Assembly: GCA_003551645.1 (NCBI GenBank)
Contig: PUND01000121.1
Coordinates: 1-37,830 of the forward strand
DNA length: 37,830 nucleotides
Direction of reading: 5' to 3'
Source: Phycisphaerae bacterium
GTDB lineage: Bacteria; Planctomycetota; Phycisphaerae; SM23-33
This document shows, piece by piece, positions 25,058-33,687 of this stretch. How positions within the stretch are numbered: the first letter of the stretch is position 1; each line of letters begins with the position of its first letter. The position numbers and the translations under genes are program-made. The notes beneath the pieces were generated by a model. The model made no database searches, was not told where the DNA came from, and saw nothing but the letters and a program-made list of their open reading frames with translations.

Positions 25058-26058
25058 GCACCGCCTCCGCTGGACGCCTCACCCGCCACAGACGAGGCCT
25101 CGTCCTCCTCGTCTTCCACTTCTACGAACAGACTGCTGAGAAGTTTGGCCAAACCCCAGAACATCAGAAGAGCCGGAACCAGCATAAGCATGCCGGTGAA
25201 CTCGTGCATGAACCGCGAGCCAAGCTCCGGCCTGTCTATCACGTACATGCTGCAGGTGATTATGACCCGCATCATGTTTGTGATGATGGCGATCGGCACG
25301 GCCGCGGCCACCAGAATCACCCGCTGCCAGACCGGGCGGTCGGTCAGGTAAGCCCAGGCAACGCCCAGCGCCACATATGCCAGCAGAGACCGCACGCCGC
25401 TGCACGCCTCGGCGACCGTCAGCGGGTACCAGTTTCCGCCCACGCTGACTATCTCCAGCAAGCTCGCCCGCACCGCGATATCAACGCCGAGCACGCGCAA
25501 AGTCACCGTGGACGCCTGTGCCGCGAGGTTCTGAAGGGGCAGCGCTATCCGCTCGTACAGCAGACTGGGTATGGGTATCGCCAGGACGAAATACAGTATC
25601 GGAAGCGCCGTGATCCGGATTATCCGCCAGCCGCCCAGGTAAAGGACGGTGGCGAATACCAGAAGCACCATGGACAGCCAGTAGAGCCAGTCGTTGCGGA
25701 TCGGATAGACCGCCATTATCTGGAAGGCCAGGGCCATCAGCATCAGCGGCAGCCCCAGCAGGCACGCCTTTCGACGCGCTTTGAGCATCTCCTCCCACCG
25801 GCTGTAGATAAGGAAAGCGCTGAAAAACGGAATCAGGAACCCATGCGACCAGTTCGGCTCGTTGTACCAGACCTCCGCCAACCGCACCAGACGAGTCCAG
25901 TGCAAAAGGACAAGAAGCAAGGTCACAACGCCGATCTTCACCAGTGTCGCCGGCGGAAAGCTTTCCAGCACCGCCGGAACCTGCTCCGTCGAGACCATTT
26001 CCGACAGCCGGCCGGACTGCCGGGACTGAACCGACGCTGTGTTGTTAGCGCTATTCAT
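25054..26058 (-). CDS. Exosortase (cysteine transpeptidase)
   Basis: A 334-residue polytopic membrane protein of the exosortase/archaeosortase family, which cuts sorting signals at the C-terminus of surface proteins and passes them to a carrier. The conserved triad is visible: Cys219 in AEACSGVRSL, Arg264 in NMMRVI and His285 in MHEFTGM. About eight membrane helices lie between residues 32 and 310; the N-terminal WSHGFLIP motif is typical. The acidic C-terminal tail is VEVEDEEDEAS. It stands between the export lipoprotein and the EpsI-like gene. The subtype is probably planctomycete-specific, but I cannot name it. No substrate with a sorting signal is encoded in the window. Confidence 0.93.
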   Translation of the reverse strand: MNSANNTASVQSRQSGRLSEMVSTEQVPAVLESFPPATLVKIGVVTLLLVLLHWTRLVRLAEVWYNEPNWSHGFLIPFFSAFLIYSRWEEMLKARRKACLLGLPLMLMALAFQIMAVYPIRNDWLYWLSMVLLVFATVLYLGGWRIIRITALPILYFVLAIPIPSLLYERIALPLQNLAAQASTVTLRVLGVDIAVRASLLEIVSVGGNWYPLTVAEACSGVRSLLAYVALGVAWAYLTDRPVWQRVILVAAAVPIAIITNMMRVIITCSMYVIDRPELGSRFMHEFTGMLMLVPALLMFWGLAKLLSSLFVEVEDEEDEASSVAGEASSGGGA

Positions 26059-26079
26059 AATCCATTCACCGCACGCCGC

Positions 26080-27768
26080 TTACCACCTGGTAAACCGGCG
26101 ACTGGTCGGTGTCGTAAACACCGGGTTGGCGAAGTTCCGGTCATAGATGAACCCGAAGCCGTAGGTCATGCGGAAGGCGTTGCGCATCACCAGGTAGAAC
26201 GGACTGCGCCAACTGCTGCCCACGGCAATCACGTCGTCGGCCTTGAGGAACAGGTCCGGTTCCTCGCCCTGGAAAATCGCCTCCAGATCCAGCGGGATAA
26301 TCTGCTCCTGGCTGCCACCGACACGACGTATAAGGATGGCGTTTTCCGGCCAGGCCAGCGGCGACATGCCGCCGGCGTAGGCGAGCGCCTGTTTGACCGT
26401 CACCTTCCGGCCGGTCATGTTGTAAGGACCGGGCCTGGCCACCTCCCCGGTGACGTAAAACTCTGCACTGTCCAGTATAGGCACATACACCACGTCGTTG
26501 GGCCGGATAACGATGTTCATCTGCGGGTCGCCTTCGTTAAGCGCCCGGAGATTTATCGCGATGATCCGCGAGTCGTCTATCTTTTCTAGTTCTGCCCAGC
26601 CGAACGGGTCCTCCCGCACCTCCGGAGGCGGCTCGGCCTCCGGCATTTCCTCCAGCGGAGGCCTTCGTTCCGGCGGTGCCATATCCTCGGGGTCCGGCTC
26701 TTCCGGTGCCGGTTCATCGACCTCCGGCTCGTCCACATCCGGCTCTTCGGGCGTGAGCGGCACTCGCTGCCACCGTCCGTCTCGGAAAATCCATTCGTGT
26801 TCCGGCTCCGAGTCGGGGTTGGACCCGTCGGTGGCCGCAGACGCCCCGCCGGCGTCGCTGATCCGCGGCGGAGAGGAGCGGTCGGCAGGCCTCGGGGGCT
26901 CCGATTCGTCTTCGTGCGTCGGTTCCGGCACCGCCCCGCCATGCTCACGAAGTATGTCCTCGAGGTCATCTTCGGTCTCGGGAACCGCCGGCGGCTGCTC
27001 GGTCGGCTGCTCCAGCGATTCTTCAATCTGTTCCCGCGGTGAGGGGGCCGGCTCGGCGGGGGCCTCCGGGTCCTCAGGGTCGGGCGGTATCGCCTCGGCC
27101 GGCGCGGGTCGGATGACGTAGATATAGTCGATATTCCTCGTGACGACTCCTCCGCCCATGGCCAGCGCCTCCATCAGACGCATATCGTTGCGGAGGATGT
27201 TGTACGTACCGGGACGGTCAACCGAGCCAAGGATAGAGAAGGTGTTTTGCCGGCGCTGCAGGATCGTCACCGATACAATAGGGTCGCGCAGAATCTGTGG
27301 ATCGTAGGCGTCCGCGATTGCCCGGCGGACCCCCGCTACGTCTTTGCCACGGACATAAACCGGCTCCGGTAGCATCGGAAGGTCAACAAAGCCGCTCTCT
27401 GTGACCTGCCGCCGCACCACCGCCTCGGCGCCCGCCTGGAACAGACCCAGAACGCCGATCTCCAAAAGGTCGGCCGGGCCGACGCGGTAGTCCTCCTCGA
27501 CATACGACCAGTCACCGGGCCTGGGGAAGGTCGCGCCCGGCGGCAGTTCGCCCACATCGTCCACCATCCCCACGCTGGTGAGGATGGGGTTGATCGGCTT
27601 CCGATCGAAATAAGCCGAGTCGATGACCTGTTCGGGGGCCAGGAACCGTGACGGACCCGTCTTGAGCTGAAGTGCATCCGAAAGCTCGCGTCCCGCCTCA
27701 CAGCCCGATAGCATCAGGACTCCCGACAGCACACTGAGTCCAAGCGTCTGCTTCCATCGCACGCTCAT
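26080..27768 (-). CDS. Wza-like polysaccharide export lipoprotein with acidic insertion
   Basis: A 562-residue outer-membrane export protein. Signal peptide and lipobox LSGC (Cys23); poly-export domain (about 95-165, YRVGPADLLEIGVLG); first SLBB domain from about residue 170 (FSILGSVDRPGTYNIL). Between residues 220 and 395 lies a Pro/Glu/Asp-rich, probably disordered insertion that interrupts this SLBB domain; it resumes at RIIAINLRALN and IRPNDVVYVP. A second SLBB follows (EFYVTGEVARPGPYNM). Most Wza-type proteins are 350-400 residues and have no such insert. It forms the pore for the polymer handled by the Wzc-like partner. First gene of the operon; the ribosome site AAAGGTG is about 11 bases upstream. 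Confidence 0.9.
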   Translation of the reverse strand: MSVRWKQTLGLSVLSGVLMLSGCEAGRELSDALQLKTGPSRFLAPEQVIDSAYFDRKPINPILTSVGMVDDVGELPPGATFPRPGDWSYVEEDYRVGPADLLEIGVLGLFQAGAEAVVRRQVTESGFVDLPMLPEPVYVRGKDVAGVRRAIADAYDPQILRDPIVSVTILQRRQNTFSILGSVDRPGTYNILRNDMRLMEALAMGGGVVTRNIDYIYVIRPAPAEAIPPDPEDPEAPAEPAPSPREQIEESLEQPTEQPPAVPETEDDLEDILREHGGAVPEPTHEDESEPPRPADRSSPPRISDAGGASAATDGSNPDSEPEHEWIFRDGRWQRVPLTPEEPDVDEPEVDEPAPEEPDPEDMAPPERRPPLEEMPEAEPPPEVREDPFGWAELEKIDDSRIIAINLRALNEGDPQMNIVIRPNDVVYVPILDSAEFYVTGEVARPGPYNMTGRKVTVKQALAYAGGMSPLAWPENAILIRRVGGSQEQIIPLDLEAIFQGEEPDLFLKADDVIAVGSSWRSPFYLVMRNAFRMTYGFGFIYDRNFANPVFTTPTSRRFTRW

Positions 27769-28154
27769 GGTTGCATTTCACCTTTCCTGCCTGGCAGCGG
27801 CGTATCAATTTTCGACCTGGTGCGCGCACAGACGCAGACGGCCGTATCCATACAGTGAGCCAAGCCCGTTGGCGGGTGGCGCCGCTTGACGCGCCGGCAA
27901 AGCCGGTTGCTGCGCGCGGACATCCATGCACCGCCATGGTCGTAAATCGACCCTGCCCCGTCAAGTCCATGTGCCGACGGGTGATTGGCTCTACCGTCCG
28001 AACTGCTTTGCCTATCGGTTATCTGTTGCGCCATCTTGACCAAATGTAAGGGCTAGGTAACCCTTGCCGACCGACCTGGCATCCTCCGGACCGACAGCTT
28101 GCGATGTTATACGCATCCGACGGGACCAAGGGTCGCAACTGATTGTGGAAAAAT
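27769..28154 (-). promoter_or_regulatory. Long leader/promoter region of the exosortase operon
   Basis: 386 bases without a credible gene. On the minus strand it contains hairpins AAGGG/CCCTT (28048-28065) and CCGGC/GCCGG (27894-27906, three-base loop) and a GATAGGCAAAGC segment near 28005-28016 that faintly recalls c-di-GMP riboswitches, but I could not fold it into that class. A TATAAC near 28107-28112 could be a -10 without a good -35. The length suggests regulation at the leader level. Confidence 0.4.
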
Positions 28155-29672
28155 TCACTGCCGTGTCCCTGCCCGGGCGGCCCTGCCCACCGCTGGCGAG
28201 ACCTCCACCTCCGCAGGCCCGGCCAGCGAGGTGGGTATCATAAACAGCGCCGAGCCGTCGTCGAGCAGCACTACATCACGAATCACAAGACCGGCGGCGC
28301 TGACCATAGGCGGCTCGGACCAGGGGCCATGAATGCGGAACACCGGCCCGACCACCGGCTCATCGCCCGGCACGATGGTGAACCTGCACCTGCCGTCCGA
28401 TGCCGCAAGCACGTAGCAGCCCCGCGACTGGTCAAACCGGTTCCTGTCCGTGTCGCCGTCGGCAAAGAAGTCCTCCCGCCCCCTCAGGATACGGATGCTC
28501 GCCGGCGAGAGGTAGTTCCTCTCCTGGATGCGGCCCGCCTCGCCGACGCCGCCGAGCAGCCAGGACCACTGACCGAAAGGGCCTGCGAATCCCGGCTCGA
28601 TAATCTCCCGGCCCGGACCGGCGCCTGCTATGGCCGCCGAATCCGGCAGGCGAATGCTCACACCGTCCAGCCCCGCGGCCCCGCCGGCATTGACCCGCAG
28701 CGAAGTTACCCATCGGCCGTCGCGATAGAATGTCTGCTCCCACCGCAGGTGGCGAACGGCCATCGAAGCCCACGCCCCCGCCCGCCGGGGAAAATACCAG
28801 TTGTACACAAAGCGCGCCCGAAGCTCGTTGTGCTCGGCAAGTTCGACGTCGCCTGTGCGGCGTTCGCCCAGCACATCCAGCCGCTCGCCGTCGGTCGGCC
28901 CCGCGCCCAGTGCGATCGCCGGCTGCCGTCCGGCCAGCCGCCAGAAACCGTCGTCGGATTGCACCAGCCGGATTGGCTCATCCATGCCGGGGACATTTAC
29001 GCGGTAGTCCAGCCCCGCCTTACGGACCTCGACTCCTTCGGGCACGGGTGAGATATCCCGACGGTTGTCAATAAGCAGAATATCGTCCAGCACGAACCGC
29101 ACCGCGTCGGCCGCCACGGCGAAGCCCAGCCGAATTGAGCGAACGTCGGTGACATCGAAATCCGGTGCCTCCATCAGGCGGCGCAGGTCAACCTCCACGG
29201 TGTTCCAACCCGGACGCATCATCTGCCGGGGGGAGGTCCACTCGCCCCGACCGGAAGATAGCGTCACCTCCAGGTCGTCGCGGAACTGACGGGTGTGAAT
29301 AGCAATGTTCAGCAGCGTATAGCCGGTGAAGTTGCGTATATCGGGCAAATCGAACCGCAAGCCGGCGTCGGGGGGCAGTTCCGCTTCCATCGCTCCGGAA
29401 CCGGTGTGCGTTATGTTGACGGTGAAGTTAAGCTCGCCCGGCTCGTCGTCGGAGTCGATGGAGAAATCGCCCACCTGTTCATAGCCCCGCGTTCCCGGCG
29501 CATCTTCAAAGTCCGCAAGCGATATGAACCGGCCCGAAGCCGCCTCCGGAAGCGCGCGGCGCTGCTGGACCGCCAGCGGGTCAGGCCGCGGCCTCGCTTC
29601 CGGCGGCGGTGGCGTCGAGCAGGAAACAAGCCCGCACGCCGCCGCCAGTAGAATCCATCGCCCCGCCGTCAT
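28155..29672 (-). CDS. Large predicted lipoprotein with carbohydrate-binding-like domain
   Basis: 505 residues. Signal peptide and lipobox LVSC (Cys18), then a Pro-rich linker. The region about 50-205 has the jelly-roll pattern of CBM11/galactose-binding-like domains (SLADFEDAPGTRG; WNTVEVDLRRL; VRFVLDDILLIDN), in which a change in protein-ligand contacts is read by beta strands. The rest (about 210-490) is all-beta without a recognised family; it contains NYLSPASIRILRGREDF and DGRCRFTIVPGDEP. It follows the secDF gene by 19 bases, so it is probably cotranscribed and exported through the same machinery. Function unknown; surface polysaccharide binding is a guess. Confidence 0.72.
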   Translation of the reverse strand: MTAGRWILLAAACGLVSCSTPPPPEARPRPDPLAVQQRRALPEAASGRFISLADFEDAPGTRGYEQVGDFSIDSDDEPGELNFTVNITHTGSGAMEAELPPDAGLRFDLPDIRNFTGYTLLNIAIHTRQFRDDLEVTLSSGRGEWTSPRQMMRPGWNTVEVDLRRLMEAPDFDVTDVRSIRLGFAVAADAVRFVLDDILLIDNRRDISPVPEGVEVRKAGLDYRVNVPGMDEPIRLVQSDDGFWRLAGRQPAIALGAGPTDGERLDVLGERRTGDVELAEHNELRARFVYNWYFPRRAGAWASMAVRHLRWEQTFYRDGRWVTSLRVNAGGAAGLDGVSIRLPDSAAIAGAGPGREIIEPGFAGPFGQWSWLLGGVGEAGRIQERNYLSPASIRILRGREDFFADGDTDRNRFDQSRGCYVLAASDGRCRFTIVPGDEPVVGPVFRIHGPWSEPPMVSAAGLVIRDVVLLDDGSALFMIPTSLAGPAEVEVSPAVGRAARAGTRQ

Positions 29673-29691
29673 GTCGCGCCAAGTCGCCTTA

Positions 29692-32600
29692 CTATTCCGC
29701 CGTCGCAGGCGCCGGGGCCGCCTTGGCCACCAACGCTCGTTTCAGACCGAGCAGTTGCGGACTCGCAACGGCAATCGAAGAGTAAGTACCGAATATAATT
29801 CCCGCCAGAAGGGCGTAACTGAACGCGTGGATGCCGGCGCCGCCATAGACATACATGATCAGCAGCACCATCAACGTCGTGCCTGAAGTCAGCAGTGTCC
29901 GGCTGAGCACCTGGTTGATGGAGGCGTTGATTACCGGCTCGGTCACAGTCGGCAACTTGCCGCGGTTCTCGCGGATGCGGTCGAAGACCACGATGGTGTC
30001 GTTGACCGAATAGCCGATGACCGTGAGGATAGCCGCCACCATCGCCAGGTCTATCTTGAACGAGCCGATGCCCAGCAGACCGCCCAGCCAGGTGTCGAAC
30101 AGCCAGCCGCTGGCCGCCACCAGACCGACAACGATGATGGTGTCGTGGACCAGACAGACAACCGCCGCCAGGCCCCACCTCGCCGAACCGAACCGCAGCC
30201 ACAGATAACCCACAATCGCCAGCCAGCTAAGCATAACCGCGGCAATGGCGTATTGTGTTGTCTGGGCTGCGATTGCAGCGTCAAAGTTCGTCGTCACCAG
30301 CGACTCCTGGCGCTGAAGGGCCTCACGGGTAAAGGATAGCTGCCGTCCCGAGAAGGCATCCATAGCCACCGCCCGCTCCCTTTGCGGAACCAGTACCGCC
30401 AGTGCAGAGTAGCCGTCGTCGCCAGCCGGCTCCAGGCCGAGCACCTCCGGCATGACCACCTCGCCGGCGAAATCCGGCTGAAGCAGCAGTTCGCGGTGCC
30501 GCTCGATAACGTCGGCTCGCGTTACCGGCGGATCCACGTTGCGAACGACCATCAGAAGCCCGTCCTCATGGTCCTGCAGCTCTTCGCGGAATGCGGCGTC
30601 GGCCTCACGGATAAGTCGCGATGTTATGGGCGTCGTCTCTCCGGTAAGCTGGACACCCATCTGCTCGATGTAGTCGTCGCTGGCGAATTCGAAGTCGCTG
30701 GCCGGACGATAACGAAGCTGATGTCCGAACGCCGACCTGGCGACGTCCAGTATCAGTGATGAATCGGTCTCGGTCGTGGCCACCTGGTAGCTCAGCGACG
30801 GCAGGTTCCGCTGCAGCTCCTCGCGGGTGAGCCGCCCGTCGCCTTCGGTGTCTATCTTGCGGAAGAATTCCTCGTCGCGCCCGGCCGCAGTCCATTCTTC
30901 CAGTGAGATGACGCCGTCGTCGTCAGTGTCGTATCTGTCCAGCATCTCGTCGGCCTGGCCATGACGGATGAGTCTCTCCACCCTGGCCGTCTCCGAGAGC
31001 CGCCGGTACGTCGGATCCTCGGCCGCCATCTCGCCGGCCTGGCCCAGGAACCGCTCGCGAATCAGCCGGTCGTTGGGAAGCTCACCGTCGATAAGCGCAT
31101 CATCCTCCAACTCCAGCACCGTCTCGCTGCCGGCGGAGAACTCGATGCCCCATATCTCGTCGCCCTGCCAGACCAGTGATGCGATACCCAGGACCATCAT
31201 CCCCGCCGAAATGCCCCAGAAAAGGTATCGCTTGCCCATCCAGTTGACCTTCGGCACGCCGATGAGCTTGAGCATTATCACCCGGTCCTTCAGCAGCCCC
31301 GCGCGATGGAGAAGCTGGAATATCCAGCGCGTCACCACCAGAGCCGTGAACATGCTGAACACAACACCCAGGCCCAGCGTGATGGCGAACCCGCGAACCT
31401 CCTGCATGCCGACCCAGTCGAACACCACGAAAAGTATCGCGCAGACCATCAGCGTGGTGATGTTGGCGTCAAAAATTGCCGAGAACGCCCGCTCGTAGGC
31501 GTTCTTGATCGCCATCCGCATCGACTGCCCCCGCTCCTGCTCCTCGCGCAGACGCTCGAATATAAGGACGTTGGCGTCAACCGCTATACCTATAGTAAGG
31601 ATGATCCCCGCGATGCCCGGCAACGTGAACACCGCTCCGACAAGCGACATCACGCCCAGGACCAGCACCACGTTCAGCGCCAGGGCCGCATTGGCTATCA
31701 GCCCGGCCAGCAGGTAGTAAACCAGCATGAACACCGCCACCGCGATTATGCCCGCGTACGCGGCGCGGATGCCCGCGCGGAGGTTCTCATCGCCCAGGCC
31801 CGGCCCGAAGCTGCGCTGACTGACCGGTTCCGGATCGACCCTCGCCGGCAGCGAGCCGGCCTGGAGAATGCGGGCAAGCTCGTTCGCCTCGGCGGGCGTG
31901 AACTGCCCGGTTATCTGCCCCTGGCGGGATATAACGCTCTGGATAACAGGCGCCGAATATACCTCGTCGTCCAGCACAACGGCCATGTGGTTGCCGATGT
32001 TGGCCGAGGTCAAGCTGCCGAACAGGTCCGCGCCGCGAGCGTCCATGGTAAACCGCACCATCGGCTGGCCCCTGTCGTCCCGACCCACTCCCGCGGAGTC
32101 GAGCTGCCAGCGGGTGGGGTCCCTGGGGTCTCGCAGAAGCGTCGTGTCCGGCTGATTGCTCAGCAGCACGTATCTCCTGCCGGCGTAGTCGGCGCGGACG
32201 AGCCGGCCGGAAATCCGCTCATCGCCCCTGATAGGGTACCAGGCGTACGGCTCGTCGCGGCGACGGACGGCGTCGGGGCCTTCTTCCTGCAGCAGCCGCA
32301 CATAGCGGTCCCGCTCCGACGACGACAGCTCGAATTCCTCGTTGCTGCCCGGCTGGAAAGGGGCGATCCGAAACTCCAGCACGCCCGCCTGGGCTATAAG
32401 CCGTCGAAGGTCTTCCGGGTCGCCCAGCGTTTCCCGCTGTTCGGCCCATTTAATGTAAAGATCGGCCACCCGCTGTATCTGCTCGGCCCGGCCCGGGTAC
32501 GAATCTTTCAACTGCTCCAGGTTTTCCTCGAAGTTCTCCCGCTGCCGCCTGACCCGGTCGGGGTCTGTCCTGCCTATCGCCTCGGCCTCCCTGCGGGAGA

Positions 32601-33438
32601 GGTACTCGCCGAGGATCTGCTGGAACCGGTCAATCGGCACGTTCGTATCCCACAACTTCGACAATGCGCCGTGATACTCGGCCTCGGCGTCGGCCAGTCG
32701 GTCCCGGGCCTGCTGAAGCTCCTGCTCGAGGGTCTCCAGTCGCTGCTCGTCGGCATCGGCGCGTATGGCCTCGTCACGGGCCTCATCGGCGGCGTTTACC
32801 TGCCGTCGGGCCTCCTCGACCTCGTCGTTGACGGCGACCACCTCGCCCAGCAGGTCGGCGACCTCCTCGTCGCCGCGGGCGAGCCGCCGGATCTCCTCCG
32901 GGCGCTGGTCGGGCTGCATCGCTATCAGCCGACGGATATGAGCACGTTGTATATTCTGTTCCTGAAGCTCATCCAGGGCGGCGGTATAAGAGTTCCGGGC
33001 CTCCACCGTCTGCGGGCTGGCCGCCGGCATCCTGATCTCCAGACGGTTGTCGCCCACCGGCCGCATCTCCAGATTCAGCAGCCCCTGCGGGTCTATTCGG
33101 TCGCGTATGACACGGATGGCCTGCTGGACCAGGTCGCCGGCGACGCCCGCCGCCTGTTCCTCGAAGCGTTGCCGCTCCCGGAGCAGCCGCTGCCTGGTCT
33201 CCAGCAGTTCCGCCCGCTCCTGTTCGTCGGTGACTCTTTCAATCTCCGCATCGACCGAATCGATCTGCTCGTCAATACGGTCGATTTCCGTATCAGGAGT
33301 GCGAAGCTGGAAGACCAGACTGTGCCCGCCGCGGAGATCAATGCCAAGATCCAGACCCTGGGCGTAAAGCGTCCAGCCCAATACCAGCACCAGCGCGCCG
33401 AGAAGCGCGAATTTCAGCAATAAGTTCTTACCGTTCAT
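29692..33438 (-). CDS. secDF: SecD-SecF fusion with EF-hand insertion
   Basis: 1248 residues: the proton-driven membrane partner of SecYEG that pulls exported proteins outward. SecD half: helix 1 (about 7-25), GIDLRGGHSLVFQL, a periplasmic domain enlarged by coiled-coil segments (about 45-85 and 150-330), and helices with GIAVDANVLIFERLREE. SecF half from about residue 725: WGIEFSAGSETV, then GYSVNDTIVVFDRIREN. Inside the SecF periplasmic domain lie two EF-hand loops, DTDDDGVISLEE (837-848) and DTEGDGRLTREE (863-874), which should bind Ca2+. Usual SecDF fusions are 750-850 residues. Start ATG follows AAGGT. Own promoter at 33527-33555. Confidence 0.93.
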   Translation of the reverse strand: MNGKNLLLKFALLGALVLVLGWTLYAQGLDLGIDLRGGHSLVFQLRTPDTEIDRIDEQIDSVDAEIERVTDEQERAELLETRQRLLRERQRFEEQAAGVAGDLVQQAIRVIRDRIDPQGLLNLEMRPVGDNRLEIRMPAASPQTVEARNSYTAALDELQEQNIQRAHIRRLIAMQPDQRPEEIRRLARGDEEVADLLGEVVAVNDEVEEARRQVNAADEARDEAIRADADEQRLETLEQELQQARDRLADAEAEYHGALSKLWDTNVPIDRFQQILGEYLSRREAEAIGRTDPDRVRRQRENFEENLEQLKDSYPGRAEQIQRVADLYIKWAEQRETLGDPEDLRRLIAQAGVLEFRIAPFQPGSNEEFELSSSERDRYVRLLQEEGPDAVRRRDEPYAWYPIRGDERISGRLVRADYAGRRYVLLSNQPDTTLLRDPRDPTRWQLDSAGVGRDDRGQPMVRFTMDARGADLFGSLTSANIGNHMAVVLDDEVYSAPVIQSVISRQGQITGQFTPAEANELARILQAGSLPARVDPEPVSQRSFGPGLGDENLRAGIRAAYAGIIAVAVFMLVYYLLAGLIANAALALNVVLVLGVMSLVGAVFTLPGIAGIILTIGIAVDANVLIFERLREEQERGQSMRMAIKNAYERAFSAIFDANITTLMVCAILFVVFDWVGMQEVRGFAITLGLGVVFSMFTALVVTRWIFQLLHRAGLLKDRVIMLKLIGVPKVNWMGKRYLFWGISAGMMVLGIASLVWQGDEIWGIEFSAGSETVLELEDDALIDGELPNDRLIRERFLGQAGEMAAEDPTYRRLSETARVERLIRHGQADEMLDRYDTDDDGVISLEEWTAAGRDEEFFRKIDTEGDGRLTREELQRNLPSLSYQVATTETDSSLILDVARSAFGHQLRYRPASDFEFASDDYIEQMGVQLTGETTPITSRLIREADAAFREELQDHEDGLLMVVRNVDPPVTRADVIERHRELLLQPDFAGEVVMPEVLGLEPAGDDGYSALAVLVPQRERAVAMDAFSGRQLSFTREALQRQESLVTTNFDAAIAAQTTQYAIAAVMLSWLAIVGYLWLRFGSARWGLAAVVCLVHDTIIVVGLVAASGWLFDTWLGGLLGIGSFKIDLAMVAAILTVIGYSVNDTIVVFDRIRENRGKLPTVTEPVINASINQVLSRTLLTSGTTLMVLLIMYVYGGAGIHAFSYALLAGIIFGTYSSIAVASPQLLGLKRALVAKAAPAPATAE

Positions 33439-33687
33439 GTTTACCTTGCGTGAGATTCCGGACGCCTACGAAACCCGAGCCACAGCTAAGCGGCACCGGC
33501 GTATAACTGCGGACACAGAACTCGATATTTTCCAATGCACCCCCCTTATCGTCAAGCTAAACCGAGCACTGAAGGCATCGCCGCCGACCGTCCGGCGGTA
33601 ACTCCCGGCGACATACCCCGTCGCCCTGATAAATACGACAATGCCGCAGCGGCGGTTCGTGGTCCGGCGACCCGTTTTCCAGGCGCC
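33439..33687. other. Intergenic region between purH and secDF
   Basis: 249 bases with no gene. After the purH stop on the minus strand two hairpins occur: GGCGAC/GTCGCC (33607-33625) and CCGCCG/CGGCGG (33581-33598), a likely transcript end for purH. The secDF promoter and an about 80-base leader follow. Confidence 0.45.
33527..33555 (-). promoter_or_regulatory. Promoter of secDF
   Basis: Reading leftwards: TTGACG (33550-33555), exactly 17 bases, GAAAAT (33527-33532). Five of six and four of six bases match the sigma-70 consensus. The start near 33520 leaves a leader of about 80 bases before the ATG at 33438. Confidence 0.5.

Noticed and set aside
28000..28020. Possible c-di-GMP riboswitch (GGCAAAGC on the minus strand)
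   Set aside because: The second conserved element and the GNRA hairpin of that class are not found at the right distance, so I did not annotate it.
31306..33423. 705-codon + strand frame opposite secDF
   Set aside because: Shadow of the SecDF gene, whose motifs are unambiguous.
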